Below are positions 1-12,093 of a stretch of DNA of 64,000 bases, piece after piece (the first letter of the stretch is position 1; every line of letters begins with the position of its first letter). The translations under genes and the position numbers were made by a program. This DNA comes from Panaeolus papilionaceus. Its lineage: Eukaryota > Basidiomycota > Agaricomycetes > Agaricales. The stretch spans positions 1,550,001 to 1,614,000 of the forward strand of contig JADNRZ010000005.1 in assembly GCA_015501605.1 (NCBI GenBank). The letters are read 5' to 3'. The notes beneath the pieces were generated by a model that made no database searches, was not told the DNA's origin, and worked only from the letters and a program-made list of their open reading frames with translations.

Positions 1-1417
1 CTCGGATTGGGAGGTGGCAAATTCAGCTTCGGTGCGCCGCTTTGCGTCCTCCGAATCGCAATGGGGTCAGTGGAAGTCGAGTTTGTGGATTCCATGGCTC
101 CTGCACTGACAACCCTTATTACAGAAGTAGCCCGGTTATGAGCGACAGCTGGGACTGTGAGAGTGGTGCCGGTTATTGACGTAGTTAATTTAGGGAGAGG
201 AGGTCCGCGACTAGACAGAGATGAATTTGATTTAACAAATGCGGGGCGGATTAAGGTTGGCTCTGGCTGAGGTTGCGCGAGGGGTGCAGAGCTCGACACG
301 TTGGGAATAGACGTAGACTGGAGGGAGATAGAGGATGAGTTGATTGGCGCATCCAACACGTTGTGGTGGTGTGTCTGTGGTGTGTTCTCTAATGAGGTAG
401 TGGAGATGCCTGATGCAGAGGAATCAACAGCAGATACGGGGATGGGCGGCACCGCTCGTGCGGGTTTAGGTGGATGACGGTGTTGTGTGGGCTGCTGCGG
501 TCTACTGGCCAAACTATCGCTGCGAACAGGGATAGGGGTGGCTGCTGCTGCTGCCGTACTGCTTACTTTGACGTCATGCTTCTCCCTGATGGGTGTCTTC
601 GGCCGGATGAGAGTAGATAGGAAGGATCCATTGCTGTTGGTTCGCTTTCTAGGTGCAGGGGATTGCATCACACCTGGAGGTGGCGGAGGCGGCGGAACAA
701 CTTTGCTAGGGGTAACGTTGGCGTTGCGAGGTGGGGTCTGAGTCGATGGCTCCCTTGATCCAGCATCCATACTGCCGCCTCGCCGTCTTCCAAGAATAGA
801 TAAACCTGTGTGGGTCCCACTCAAGAGTCCATTGGAAATAGACATCTTCTTGGAATGAGCGCTCACCGGGGAGCCGGTGTTCGTGCCTGCAAATCTTGAA
901 GCCGGTGGAGGTCGAAGTACTGCGTCGTCTGAAGGCGAACTCGAGTGTTCTCCCTCTGTTGAGTCTCCACCACTGATTCGACCTGTAACATCCAGCGACG
1001 AGTCTCGTCCAAACCCTGGACGCCCGATTTCATGGGGGAACCCCAAACCCGGTTGGCTCATATACGGTTTTAAACCACCGCTGTGAGTCCGGGAATGTCG
1101 GTGTGAATATGGGTGATTGTCGCGGCGCATGTCATCGGCGTGGTTACTGTCATCGGCCTTGCGGACAGGAATGCGCATAATACCCCTCAAAGAGGAGAAC
1201 TTTTGCGAGAATTTGCTTCCCTTTGGCTAGAATTGTTGATAGTCGCAGAGATGATGGAGCATGATCAACAAAGGGTCCAAGTAACGGAATTACAATGAAG
1301 ATGTGATGTGATAACTTTAGTTAAGGTTTAAGAGAAAACATGGAGTTGACGCACAGTTTTGGTTGTCCTCGAAAGAGGTGAGCTAGGGCGCTGATGTTGC
1401 TGAACAGGATCTTCCAT
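1..1417 (-). CDS. Ser/Pro-rich protein, 5' part of gene (runs off left edge)
   Basis: I do not recognise the family. On the minus strand an ATG at 1417 opens a 21-codon exon (1355-1417). A phase-0 intron (1227-1354, GTGCGT...TTCTAG, 128 nt) leads to an exon open all the way to base 1. The predicted product begins MEDPVQQHQRPSSPLSRTTK and continues with a Lys/Ser-rich stretch. It then becomes a long low-complexity region rich in Ser, Pro, Thr and Gln, with a run of seven prolines (near 680) and an Ala run (near 550). No membrane segment or catalytic motif is visible in the roughly 430 residues present. Such composition is usual for disordered signalling or cytoskeletal regulators, but that is inference. 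A shorter model starting at the Met near 1176 is possible if the first intron is wrong. Confidence 0.6.
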
Positions 1418-3324
1418 TATGGTGATCTTCCGAAGTTCTTCGTTTGGCTGGTAGGTATAGCAGAAAGGGTAAGAGAAGAAGTGGGTCTGGGCTGGTTAAA
1501 AGGAATGGTGCTTGATCTGAGTAAAGGGCCAGGATGAAAAGCTGTTGGCCTAGACGTGGATATGAAAGGCGAGCAGACGCAGCGTGCTTGCTTGCTTGCT
1601 GAGCACAAATAATTGATGTGTTGCTGTGCTGTTGTGTGAAGTGTCCCAGGAGGTGATTGAAAGGCTAGCCGAAGACGGGACTACAAGTGCTGTCAACTTG
1701 TACGTCGTCTACGGTATGTGTGGATCTTTGGAATGGAAATATGTGGATTTTGGCCAAGCGTTCTTTTTTTGGGAGAACATAAAGTGCTAATGAGTGTCGT
1801 CGTGATGACGAACGATCATGAACTGTAACACACCGATTAGATCACCCGGATTTCCACACCAAACCACGTTCCCAAGAATACTTGATAAGTACTGTATCAG
1901 ATATATCCCAATAAGCAAGAAAGCAAAGATTTGACTGTCGACTTGCAGTAAACGCTGACCAGAGGAGTTAAAGATAGGCTATTGTTGGAAAAGGTGGTGG
2001 TAAAGTAAAGACATTCAGCTTTTGTTTCCACGCAAACATGACAGAATAGCTCTCCACCAGACTTACCGTGTCAAAGACTCTTTCGACCCTTGGTGATGAC
2101 CAATTGACTGCGCGTAGACGGGCGATGCGTCTCAGGTTTTAGTGGCTGATGTCGATGATACACTTTGAGATTCCAAATCGTTGACGAGAACTTTGTGAAC
2201 CTTGGAGTAATTAGTGGGACAAATGTGTAAAATGACCCAATAAAAGGTGTCTTTGAATACAAATTTCGTGATAAATATGTCTGTGCGGCCGTCGTGTCTT
2301 AGAAAGTGTAATAGCGTCGTAAGAACTAGCGGTTCATTATGAGACAAGTCGTCAACTAAAAGCATGAGATATACGACACTCACTAGTCAATAGTCGTCTG
2401 TTGAAACAAAATCAAGAAAACATATCCGAGCTGTTAGAGTGTACAAGTTGAGATTCAGCCAACTATCCTGCCATGATGTCCGACCATGACGGTGTAACAT
2501 GTGATGCTATTCTACCTTGATCGTGTGGAGTGGTCGTCACAAAAATAGAAACCACGCTCTCGGCAGCAGTACAGGTCTGCGTTCTACGACATGTAAATGG
2601 ACAATCATTAATCACGGCCAAGTAAAACTATCATGGCATGGATCGAACAGGGATCGAAGCCTGATGAGAAAGGAGGTGACAAGAATACTATCACGACTTT
2701 GATGCGACAGAGTTTATAAAACATATCTAGCAAACATACATGACCAAGACCCGCAACTTGAACAAGGATGCCAGTGTTATTTCAAGCTGATGCACAATCT
2801 CATCAGTTGGAGGTAGTCGTTGTAGAAAGAAAGCAAATTGACAGACGCAAACTTGGATTATTATTGCGCCGCTGGCGATCATCGACATCATCATTTGATC
2901 GAAGGGCGTCAAGCTTCCAGCTGAAGGTAGTAATGGGCAAGGTGTTCCGGGACATGCGGTCCATTGCATAGTTGCCTCCAAACTCCAATTTATATTTTTA
3001 AAAGCAAAAGTATTTCCGACTTGCTACGTAACACTAACCTTTCTTCGAGTCATACACAGCTATTGAAGATAGAGAGGTTCAGGCGCGTGCCATGATAATT
3101 GAGTTAAGGCGTCGGTAAGAATAATACTGTGTAAAAAGCAATATAAAAAAAACTAGATAACGCCGGTCAGAGAGGGTGTGTAATTCCATAGGTGGTCCAA
3201 GGTGTATTGGATGCGTGTAAGTAGTATGCATAGGGGTATCTAGGAGGTATCTGGGATCCGAAATCAGCGTGGTGTAGCGAAGATAAGTATATATGAAGTC
3301 CTGTTGCTGTTCGATCTGGGACTA
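1418..3324. other. Intergenic, no gene seen
   Basis: About 1.9 kb between two minus-strand genes. It should hold the promoter of the left-edge gene (a pyrimidine-rich stretch and a short GCTT repeat lie near 1590) and the 3' end of the F-box gene. The short open frames lack coding character or splice partners, and I see no repeat or RNA gene. Confidence 0.4.
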
Positions 3325-5370
3325 CTAAAAATTAAAACCAAACCCAGTCGCGAGAGGAGTATGAGGAACTCCAAAAGAAGGTCCATGATTAAGATGGCGA
3401 CCCCTGTGATAATGACATTGTCCCTCGCACTCTTCTGAATCGTGACCATTGCTCCAAATACCCCGGAAATCATACGCATATCTTTGCTCCTCCAAACCAT
3501 CCCACTCTACCCTTGGCACAGCTGCCTTGATGCTTGCAACATCTGGTCTCATCAAGTTGACGCACATTAAGGCACGGATGGAATTAATGGGCTTTGGAGA
3601 GTCGCGTCGGAACAACAAAAAGTCGATAAATTTGTCCCAGTTAATCGCCATCCCGTCGTCAGGGTCTAAATATTGGTCCAGTCCAAAGTCGACCTCTGTG
3701 AAGGAGAGGTGCGTAAGGTTGGGAAAGTAGGATGGTTTGGTCAGTGGTCGTGCGGATGATCCTGCAGAGATGATGTTGGCCTCCGCTGCTTTCTTCAAAA
3801 TAAGCTTCCCAAAGAGATAAGCAGAACGGCTACGACGGATTTTTGACTTTGGGGTCTTCTCCACCTTGGACTGATATTGCTTGGTAGATGTGGCCTTTGC
3901 GACAGGTTGAGGTGGTCTGGATGTCATCGCGGGATCCTTGCAAACAGAGTTCAAGAAACTGGGACCCGTTTCGCCATTCAATGCGATTGATTGCAGGGAT
4001 GGGAGCCCTGCCAGCTCATCCCACATCCATTTGTTGATCGGTGCTCTGATGTCGATGGATTGCAGGTTTTGAATAGGGAGGGCGGCAATGAGAATAAGGG
4101 AACTTGGACTGGTCGTCAAGGTTAATGGCGCTGGCGGCAGTGGGGTAAGAGTGCGTCTTTTTCCTTTCGTCAACCGGATAGGCCTCCTGGCAATGTCGAG
4201 GCCGTGAATCCAGAAACGAGCTTTTGTTCCTCCTGCAATTTGAGTCGCTGATATCTCCAATACGTGGATAGATAGTTTGGGATTAGGAGCTAGTGAGGAT
4301 GTCGTGATAAGTGGTGTCGCTAACCAAGCGGTATCGATACCAGCTGCGAGTTCAGAGCCAGCAGCCTTTGCAGCAGGAACATTCTCAGAAGGCGGCCCTG
4401 GAACCGCCAACTCCAGAGAAGTCGAGATCGGAAGTAACAAATGATTTAAAATAGTGATACAATCTTGAAGACGGGTTTTGAGTTTGAGCTTCGTGAGCTT
4501 AGGAAACGCGATGGTCGAGTGACCATTGAAAGATGTGGTTTCTGGTAAGTCAATGCAGAGATCGAGTTCTTCAAGTCCTTTGGACATTCGCTCAAGAGCG
4601 TCAAAAAAATCAGCAAGGCTACCTTGGGCATAATCGTAAGAGCCAAAACTTCCCGTATTCATGGAAAAGGATGTCAGGTTGTCAAACAGAGGGGAAGTCC
4701 AAGGGATGCGACAATGCTTGAGGTCCAAATACCGAAGGAGCGGTGTTCCACCGTTGCAAAACTCCCTGGGTAGAATAGGTGATGCAGTAGAAATATGACC
4801 ATAGGCAGATTGAAAATTGAGTGTTATACTACGTATGAGAGGTGCAGATACTCCTGACAGTGATGTGACCAGCTCCATTGATTTGGACCCGGGGGAAGGT
4901 GACTAAGCTGTTAAACTGAGCGCTTGCAAGCGGTGTGGTTGTCCCAATATTCTGAGAGCTGTCTTTGCAAGTCGATCTCTCAATGAAGCTGGAATAATAG
5001 CTGTGAGAGGTGCTGCCCTCGACCTCTCAAGGAATGCTTCCACCCACGGAAAGGGTAATGATAAGTCGATGTTGTTCCATAGTTCAGGATATCCCAACGC
5101 AATATCTCTCCATTGTCGACAAACACGCATTGTTACAGTCCAAGAAAGTTTCTGTATATGTTGCTCGTGAGAGCGGAGAATGGGGGCCAGTGGGTTGCTG
5201 GCACTGCTGACATGATCCCGAAGACACAGAAAGACTCGAGAGATAATCTCTGGCGGGAGTCTTGAGATTGGTACAAACCGATTCCTCTTGTTGTAAAGTT
5301 CACAGATACTGGCCTGCAGAGCTGCCACCTCTTCATCGATTTGGAGAAGCTGTTTTACGTCGGATAGCAT
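3325..5370 (-). pseudogene. F-box / LRR-type protein with one in-frame TAG
   Basis: The start chosen is the ATG at 5370 (MLSDVKQLLQIDEEVAALQ), because it aligns with the start region of the intact paralogue at 26841-28757. An N-terminal helix is followed by an F-box: residues about 34-85 with PISRLPPEIISRVFL and the closing CRQWRDIALGYPELWNNID. F-box proteins bind Skp1 and present substrates to SCF ubiquitin ligases; the long C-terminal half would be the LRR-like substrate arm. The frame is open from 5370 to 3325 (682 codons) except for one TAG at 4903-4905, inside a block that aligns with the paralogue on both sides. The stop could mark a pseudogene, a sequencing error or readthrough. It could also lie in a 63-nt phase-preserving intron (4854-4916, GTTTAA...CTGTCAG), but that would remove conserved coding sequence. 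Confidence 0.75.
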
Positions 5371-6397
5371 GCTAAGCAATATGAAGTATGGGGATCTGTG
5401 CAAGAACTGGAATCTTCCATCTTTGAACACGCATGTTTGCCTGTTAGGTTGGCAGAACAGCTTACATTTGTCAATAAAGGGGGTTAAGCTGTGCTTTCTT
5501 GGATGCCTTTGGGACTGTTGGTGTCGTGAAGGTCTGTGTAGGCCGCAGCCAGTCAAGGGAACATTTTGAAATGGGTCCAATCAGAACGTCAACAAGTCAG
5601 GGGCCATCTGAGCTTGAGCGGACCTGAAATTGCGGCAAACTCCGCGCAGCGCTGGGCTCACCGTAAGCGCTCACTTCTAACTCACTTCCACAACCCTTGA
5701 ACTCTTGAGCTAGACAAGATGAGCTTAATCATTGCCTTTTCATTCCAAGCTGAACACTAATAATACATAATCCATGTCAAAAAACTCATGTGTTACTCAC
5801 TCATTATTTGGATTTGACGGAAAAACTTGCAAGTGCCAAGTGGTTGCGCCTTGAGGATCGGGATGTCAGGACGCATCACAAGGGTATATATCAACCATGG
5901 AACAACACGCGATCCTCACAAATTCTCTCATTTAATCTTATCTGAACAGCGGAAGTTTAGGGTACTTAATTATAAGTAATCGCGAATGTTCGTGCCGAAC
6001 TAATTCATGGAATGAATTATCGGGCTGTAGCCCTCCAGGTGAGTATGGGAGGGCTAGGTGATTCTCGAAAGGCCTACTCCAAAAATGTCAAGATAAATCG
6101 TGGTAGTGACTCTTTCTGCACAAACCCAGGCCTGTCTGGAACATGGATGGACACAGCCTTGACAGTCGTGGAAAACCTTCGGACTGTGTTGTCAGCGAGC
6201 TCAGGGATATTTCTATAGGTCAATAAGTGTCGTTCGTCTCCCCCACTCTCACGCCGGGATTTTCCGTACAACGCATCAAAAATCATCAACGGAACATATA
6301 GTATTGGAAATACTTCTAAGTCTAGATAAGTAAAACATACCAGTGTTCGTTGATAACTAATAAAATTAAATGAGATTGTTTAAAATAAAAAAAAGTA
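5371..6397. other. Intergenic, no gene seen
   Basis: Upstream region of the F-box gene. The short open frames here are not supported by splice sites or composition. AT-rich toward 6300-6400. Confidence 0.35.
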
Positions 6398-6734
6398 CTA
6401 CAGTAGTGAGAACGAGGACACAGGTAATAGATACGACATCATTATATAACAGGATTGAACTTTTCTAAAAATAACAGAGCTCTCTTCATCACTCACTTCA
6501 CTTTCCTCATCGGAAAAGGACTCCTTCCTTGGGCGCTTCGCAACATGCTCTTCTCTGGTGTCTATGTTGTGTTGGCACTTGGAGTTTGTCATGTTCTCAG
6601 TTTTTTTTTGACAAGCGGTGCTTTCGGGATAGCTCCTTTTGGCGCTCTCGGCAAGATGAGCACTGCTTGTGTTCATCGGTGGTGGGGAGTTGTGTTTTAC
6701 AGTGACCCTTAGAGCATTTTCGCAACGAGTCCAT
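6398..6734 (-). pseudogene. Small Cys-rich zinc-binding-like ORF broken at an A9 run
   Basis: The ATG at 6734 opens a 45-codon frame with regularly spaced cysteines (CSKGHC, then CSSCRERQKELSRKHR), a spacing typical of small zinc-binding nuclear proteins. The frame ends at a TGA directly after a run of nine A on the minus strand (6601-6609 as T). The alternative frame from the same run continues as a hydrophilic region with a basic KRPRK stretch and an acidic DEESEVSDEES stretch, which looks like the natural continuation. This fits a one-base slip in the homopolymer, either real decay or a sequencing error. I do not recognise the family. The 3' end is not defined, and 6398 is simply where the second frame closes. 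Confidence 0.35.
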
Positions 6735-7046
6735 AGCAAGAGAGGGTAAATAGCAACATATATTACATGAATGGTGGGTCTTCACGAAAAAACATGCAAG
6801 TGATCACGTGTGCGTTATGATTTGTAATATTTGCTATTTTAGGAAAGGTGAGAGTGGGGGAGACGAGGGCCAGCTTAGGTCAATCGTCGCTCAACATCCA
6901 ACATCAAGATAATTTTAGCTCCTACACCGGTCTAAGAACAGACCTGCACTCGTTATCCTTGTACCCTCTTCTCGTCCAATCGAGCTCTGGCCAAGCATAT
7001 CGCATTTCCCGAGGTGAAAGACGGGAGAATTACGGAGGATGTTTTG

Positions 7047-7052
7047 TATAAA
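7047..7052 (+). promoter_or_regulatory. TATA-box candidate of the GPR1-family gene
   Basis: TATAAA, 77 bases upstream of the ATG at 7129, at a suitable distance for a fungal TATA promoter. Confidence 0.4.
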
Positions 7053-7128
7053 GGTTTGTCGATGTTTCGAAGGAGCCAACATCAATCCATACTTCGAATA
7101 ATTGGAAACACACTTTTCCATTCACAAA

Positions 7129-8016
7129 ATGAGCTCAACACCCAAACACGACATCGAAGCTCACTGGTCTCGAGATGATGCAACCACCATCGCGCTGCAT
7201 TATTCGAGGTCAACGATTGCTAACCCCAGCCCTGCGTATGTCGAGTCTCCATTATCCTATCATTAATGTGCTTATCTTTTGTTCTCTCATAGTGGAGTGT
7301 TTGCTTTTGCCTCGACAACATTCATCCTTTCTGTCTTCAATGTCAATGCTCGAGGAATCCATACGCCAAACGTTGTCGTAGGCATGGCCCTCTTCTCAGG
7401 TGGCCTTATGCAATTCATAGCTGGGATGTGGGAGTACCCCAGAGGCAATGTATTCAATGCTACAGGTATGTTTAGCCTTCGAATTGGCCTCCTTTTCGTG
7501 TACTTATTAACCCGGCATTTTAGTCTTCTCAACGTACGGCTGCTTTTGGATGTCATACGCTGCGATCCATATTCCAGCTACTGGCATCATTGCTGCCTAT
7601 TCTGACCCCCAAGAATTCAACAATGCCATGGGCATCTATCTCATAACATGGTTCGTAATAACCGTGATGTTCACGTACGTTCCATCTTTTTGGCATCTCA
7701 CATGTTCGTGATCTGACTCTGTTATCATTTCAGATCGGCCGTACTCCGAAGGAACCTTACCTTCATCATCCTCTTATCTATCCTTGCGGTTACATTCCTA
7801 CTGCTTGCGGTGGCAAACTTTACCGCTGACGAAAGGTGAGAAAGATTCGGTTTTTTTCGACGGCTATACAAATCTAACTTTTCTTCCAGGATAACTAAAG
7901 CAGGAGGCGCACTGGGTATCGTAGTTGCAGTCATTGCTTACTACGCTGGCGTCAGTGAACTGCTCGAAGCAGAAGCACGGCCGATTGCCCGCTTACCCCG
8001 TGGTGTTTGGTATTAA
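7129..8016 (+). CDS. GPR1/FUN34/YaaH (AceTr) family membrane protein
   Basis: A five-exon model closes exactly at 219 residues: 7129-7235, 7293-7465, 7524-7674, 7734-7835, 7890-8016, all with GT-AG introns of 54-59 nt. The N-terminus carries a variant of the family signature (NPSPAG, where NPxPLG is usual). Six hydrophobic helices follow, with internal Gly-rich and FSTYGCFW/SYAAIHIPATG segments typical of the acetate/succinate transporter family (yeast Ato1-3, bacterial SatP). Family members move acetate or ammonium across the plasma membrane. The final tail is short and ends RLPRGVWY. Length and helix count match the family. The A in place of L in the signature is a small departure, and the substrate cannot be read from sequence. 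Confidence 0.9.
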
Positions 8017-8554
8017 ATACCATTCACTCCCTACTTTACCCTCGCTTTGGGCATGAAACGAATAATGTAGATCAATATCCGCAAGGCATGAACAGCTTAA
8101 ATACAGTAGATACAAGAGTAATGCCGTTGTAACGGACACAACACATACAGTAGATAGAGTAATTTCAAGGGTATATAGCATGGCAGAGACAAAAATGGAC
8201 TTCGGGTTCCCAAAAGGACTATAATACGTTGTAGAATGGTTGGCTTCAGGAACGTATTGCCGTATCTCGATTGCAATGTGAGGTAAGATCAAATTTAGAA
8301 GCAGTGATGAGAAATTACTGCCTTTCACGACACCTGAATGAGTGCTTACAGATGTTGCAAACCATCGGTCTCGTTGTACCATTTGTTTCAGGAGCGAAGT
8401 CATAGATTCAGTTGTTCTGCGTACCATGTACAGTTATAGTCCGATGTACAAATAGTGTTTGAGATCGTCAAAAAGTATATAAACATGGATATGTCCTATG
8501 TGTCAATGCATTGACTCTTCGAATTGCTTGAAGAGCCGCCCAGTTACCAGTAAG
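8017..8554. other. Convergent intergenic space
   Basis: Shared 3' region between the plus-strand transporter and minus-strand gene A of cluster I. A 144-codon minus-strand open frame overlaps the transporter's 3' end. It has no homology I recognise and no supporting context. Confidence 0.35.
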
Positions 8555-9795
8555 TCATGCAAGATTCTTCTTCTCGTCATAAATCGAGCCCGCCTTTGTG
8601 GAGACGGAAGTAGAGGACTTGTGGCCATTAAAAGACATGACCGGGACATCGCGCAGTGTTTCCTCCGACCTCGGAGCTCGTTTGGCCTTCTGCTTGCGTC
8701 GATAGACGAATAATCCGGCAAGGGCAAAGACAAGCAATCCGGCGACAGTAACAGAGCTACCAATGGCAATCTTGCTGTCTTCCGTGAGGGCGCCAGTGTT
8801 CTCTTTGCTAGCAGAGATAGCTGTGACGTCGTCCGTTGGAGCACCGACAGGCAGCGCTTGTGGAATGCCTGCAAGGTTTTCTGCAGGTACAGCCGGGGCG
8901 TTCTGGATGACAAAGTTCCCAATGGCTAGAGGTCTGCCACCAGTGGTCGTAGGTGCGGTCACCTCAAGGGTATGAGGACCAGGGATTAGCTCGGGTGTTT
9001 CAAAGAGAAGGTCGCGAATGAAGAGATTCGTATAGGCTGGAGGGATGGCAGGAATCACGAAGAACTGAGGAGATTGTCCATCAATAGAGTAGGCGGCCTG
9101 AGCTTGACCGTTGGACCAGGCGTTTTGCCACACGCCATACAGTCTAGCAGAAGTGCCTAGAGATGAGCAACGTTGGTTGGATTTGTCCATCAGAAATCAT
9201 AGTGAATCAAATAATTCCTATGTTCGACATTGACCAAAGCACTTGCCACGTCGGTGGTATCTGTTGGAACCAAGACAAGCCTATCGAGGTACACCGGAGT
9301 GCCACTTGCAACGTCGACTCCGAAGGACAAAGTGTAGGTGGTGGCAGGAGACAAATTGCGAACTTCACAGAAAGTCCAGTCGCTCTGCTCATCGCCCTCC
9401 AAGCTGAATGTTTCGGTCGCAACTGTTGGGCCCCTGGGTGACACATCGCAGAGGATATCCCATGAGGCAGGTTGAGTCTGAGTGTTAATGACCGTTCCGC
9501 GGACTTGGATGCGTGTAGCGCCTGTGCACAGAAGATAGAGATATAATTATAAGTGTCGTATGGCAATGCGTACCAGCAATAAAAGCGACCAACCTGTAAA
9601 AGTGTATGTTAACGAAGACTGCCCAATAGGCGCCTTAAACAAAGTATCGGAAAACGGCAATTCGTTGAACGAATTGAGATCCAAAAATTGGCGGGTAGGA
9701 GGTGTAGCAACCCAACCACCAGTGTAAGAGATTTCAGGTGAAGTGGACGCAATGAGAACAGCAAGAGGCAAGGAAAGGGGATCTCTGCCTGACAT
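8555..9795 (-). CDS. TJP family gene A: single-pass membrane protein, shortened second module
   Basis: First of four minus-strand paralogues. Exon 1 is 9594-9795 (ATG at 9795, MSGRDPLSLPL) and the acceptor at 9521 opens exon 2, joined at the conserved phase-1 FTG position. The first module is complete (SYTGGW ... CEVRNLSPATTYTL ... VYLDRLVLVPT). Exon 3 (8555-9156) restarts at GTSARLYGVW and carries the second half of module 2, a linker, the helix VTVAGLLVFALAGLFVY, YRRK and a short tail ending KKNLA. The first half of module 2, present in B, C and D, is missing: exon 2 reaches NYLIHYDF and meets a TGA. A phase-1 donor at 9242 gives an uninterrupted 360-residue model that skips the remnant. 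The gene is therefore either a shortened but expressed form or a decaying copy. No PPxY in the tail. Confidence 0.6.
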
Positions 9796-12093
9796 TATGA
9801 AAACTAGAAGTGAAAGGGAAAATAGAGAAAGGAAGGATGTCGGAGAATCGAAATTTCGGGGCCCTTTTATTTCAAAGGAGACTTCAGGGAGCTGGCTGCA
9901 GATTTCCTGGGTATCTGCGAACTCTGAGCTGCATAACCCTGATGTACGTGTCATTCGGCGCGATCATATCGAGCATGCGAGACCTATGGTGAACTGCTGC
10001 GGATAAGGATCTTCAGAGAAAAACGTCAACATTGTTAAGGATCATCCTGAAACGGCTTTTCTAAATTGTCAGAGGCTAAAGAATCGCTTCCTTGTGGAGA
10101 GAGCATTGAAGTAGATGGTGAGTTCATATGCCCGAACTCGGAAATTGAACGAGATCACCCGTTCTATGTGCCACCATTAATCAAGATGGGAGAATATTCT
10201 CTCTCTGCACTTCGTGATACTTCGAAAGCCGGAACTTGTCGACTGATGCATGTAGTTAGTAATACGGACACTGACGCCACTGTAGTCTTGAACGCCCGCT
10301 CAGAACTTCGCCGACCATCTGTGATTATCATCTCGGGGTAAACCAGTTGAGGGAAAAGCGCGATGAGCTCGAACAAAAACAAGGTGCATACTTCCCATCA
10401 AACTTCATCTTTTTCATGTCTCGATGGCTAATAGCCTCTATGATGACGACCCTGAGGTATTTGGAGGAAGGAGGAAGGGAGATGGTATTAGCGAACTGAC
10501 CGAGGGTTCGGAATAGATTCGCTTCACCTAATAAAGTCACAAACGAAACACGCGTCACTTCATTAAGAAGGCTGCAGGTCAAGTGCATGTAACACAACAC
10601 AAAAGAAAGCAACCCTGCCGCATCCAATTTCCCGAAGTCTGCATGCAAAGGCCCCCGGATTGGCTCAATATTTGTTCCGAGTCCCGTAAGGGAAGAGGTC
10701 TTTGTGGGCTGATTTTGTCCTCCGAAATGCGACCTCTTCGTAATGTGAATTTGTCATGCAAATGTCATATCGATTTATCATCACAATTATGTAAGCACAT
10801 CAATTCAAAAACAGCAGACTTGATTATGTAACTAATTAAATTAAATTATTATTTTCATAATGCTTAGTCATGGGGGTTCGACAGGTGCATTACTAAGCAA
10901 TATTTGAGCCAACATGTTTGCGATTGGTTTTCAAGAGCATATCTCACTTGAGCTCAATCACTATCAAAGAAAAAATTGAATAATCATAATGATGTATCAA
11001 AAAATAGGTTAACGCAATCGGATAGTAGTAATAGTATCAAAGAAAATCTTGGAAATACCAATTAGGAGATTATGACTGCTTAGTGAAGTGATAAAAAATT
11101 TGACAAAAAATCTTATCATGCTACATGTCTTCAGCAATCTGGCCTGAAATTTTGCTGAAACCATTATGTCTACAATTTCTAATTTGAATGTTAGACTTCA
11201 AAGCTTTGGGACTCGGATTTGCCAGGCCAGCGGCCATGGCCTTCAACCATGTAAATGCTGCACTGAACTACATGTGTATGCACGCGAGTCAAAGAATGCG
11301 CGAATTTGCAAGTGGCTGAAGGATACTGGAATATGGAGAAAATAACGGTTCGAAGATAAAAACAAACGACTGATCTGCGTGGTATAAATAAACCCAGCGT
11401 GTAACCATCAAGTGCCTGATACCAAACAAATAACAAAAGTTAGGCGCTCAGTGATTGTACCTCCGCTTTCACCTTAAAAATCACTCAATGCATAGAATTT
11501 CCCTTGTTGGAAAGTAGCAGGTAAACTCAGGATCTGACTTAGTCGTAGCATGTTTTACAAAGTGCGCTGACAATAACATGATTACAATACCGACCTTGTA
11601 ATTTTGCGTTCTGTAGCGGGCCCGCATTTTAGTCATTGTCATCGACCGCCATTCGTTAAGTCATGGCTACAGATACAGCCCATTCTACGCTGTGATTTCT
11701 ATAGGAATAAGCCATGAAACATTCTTAATCCACATTTCCATGAAAGTTGACATCTGACAGTGGGGTATGGATACCTTGCTATAGAACTTGATCTGTCGAA
11801 GTCGGGGTTGAAACGACCCTTCGTATGCACAGCTCGCCAAGGATCCCGATAAGAAGAATATGAATCACGAAGTATACACTCGAGTATGAGCATTTAATCG
11901 AAAATACAAATACAATATCAATACTCCTGCACTACGATTTAAACGCAAGCAAAGGTATGAAGAATAACTACAATAGTGTCATGAAAGGCATGAAGTTCGA
12001 AGTCAGCAAGTCCATAAATTAAGACTTGAGTTCATCAGTGCAGAACAAGGGAGGGTATCTATGTAGTATCCAAAGGAAAACAGGCCACTTGTC
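9796..12093. other. Intergenic, 2.3 kb, no gene seen
   Basis: Promoter side of gene A and 3' side of gene B. It is AT-rich from 10800 to 11200. Short open frames at 10066-10341, 10328-10648 and 11191-11436 start at non-ATG codons or lack coding features. No terminal repeats or RNA genes recognised. Confidence 0.4.

Noticed and set aside
10066..10341. Plus-strand frame of 91 codons in the gap between genes A and B
   Set aside because: Starts at TTG, has no splice partners and no recognisable motif.
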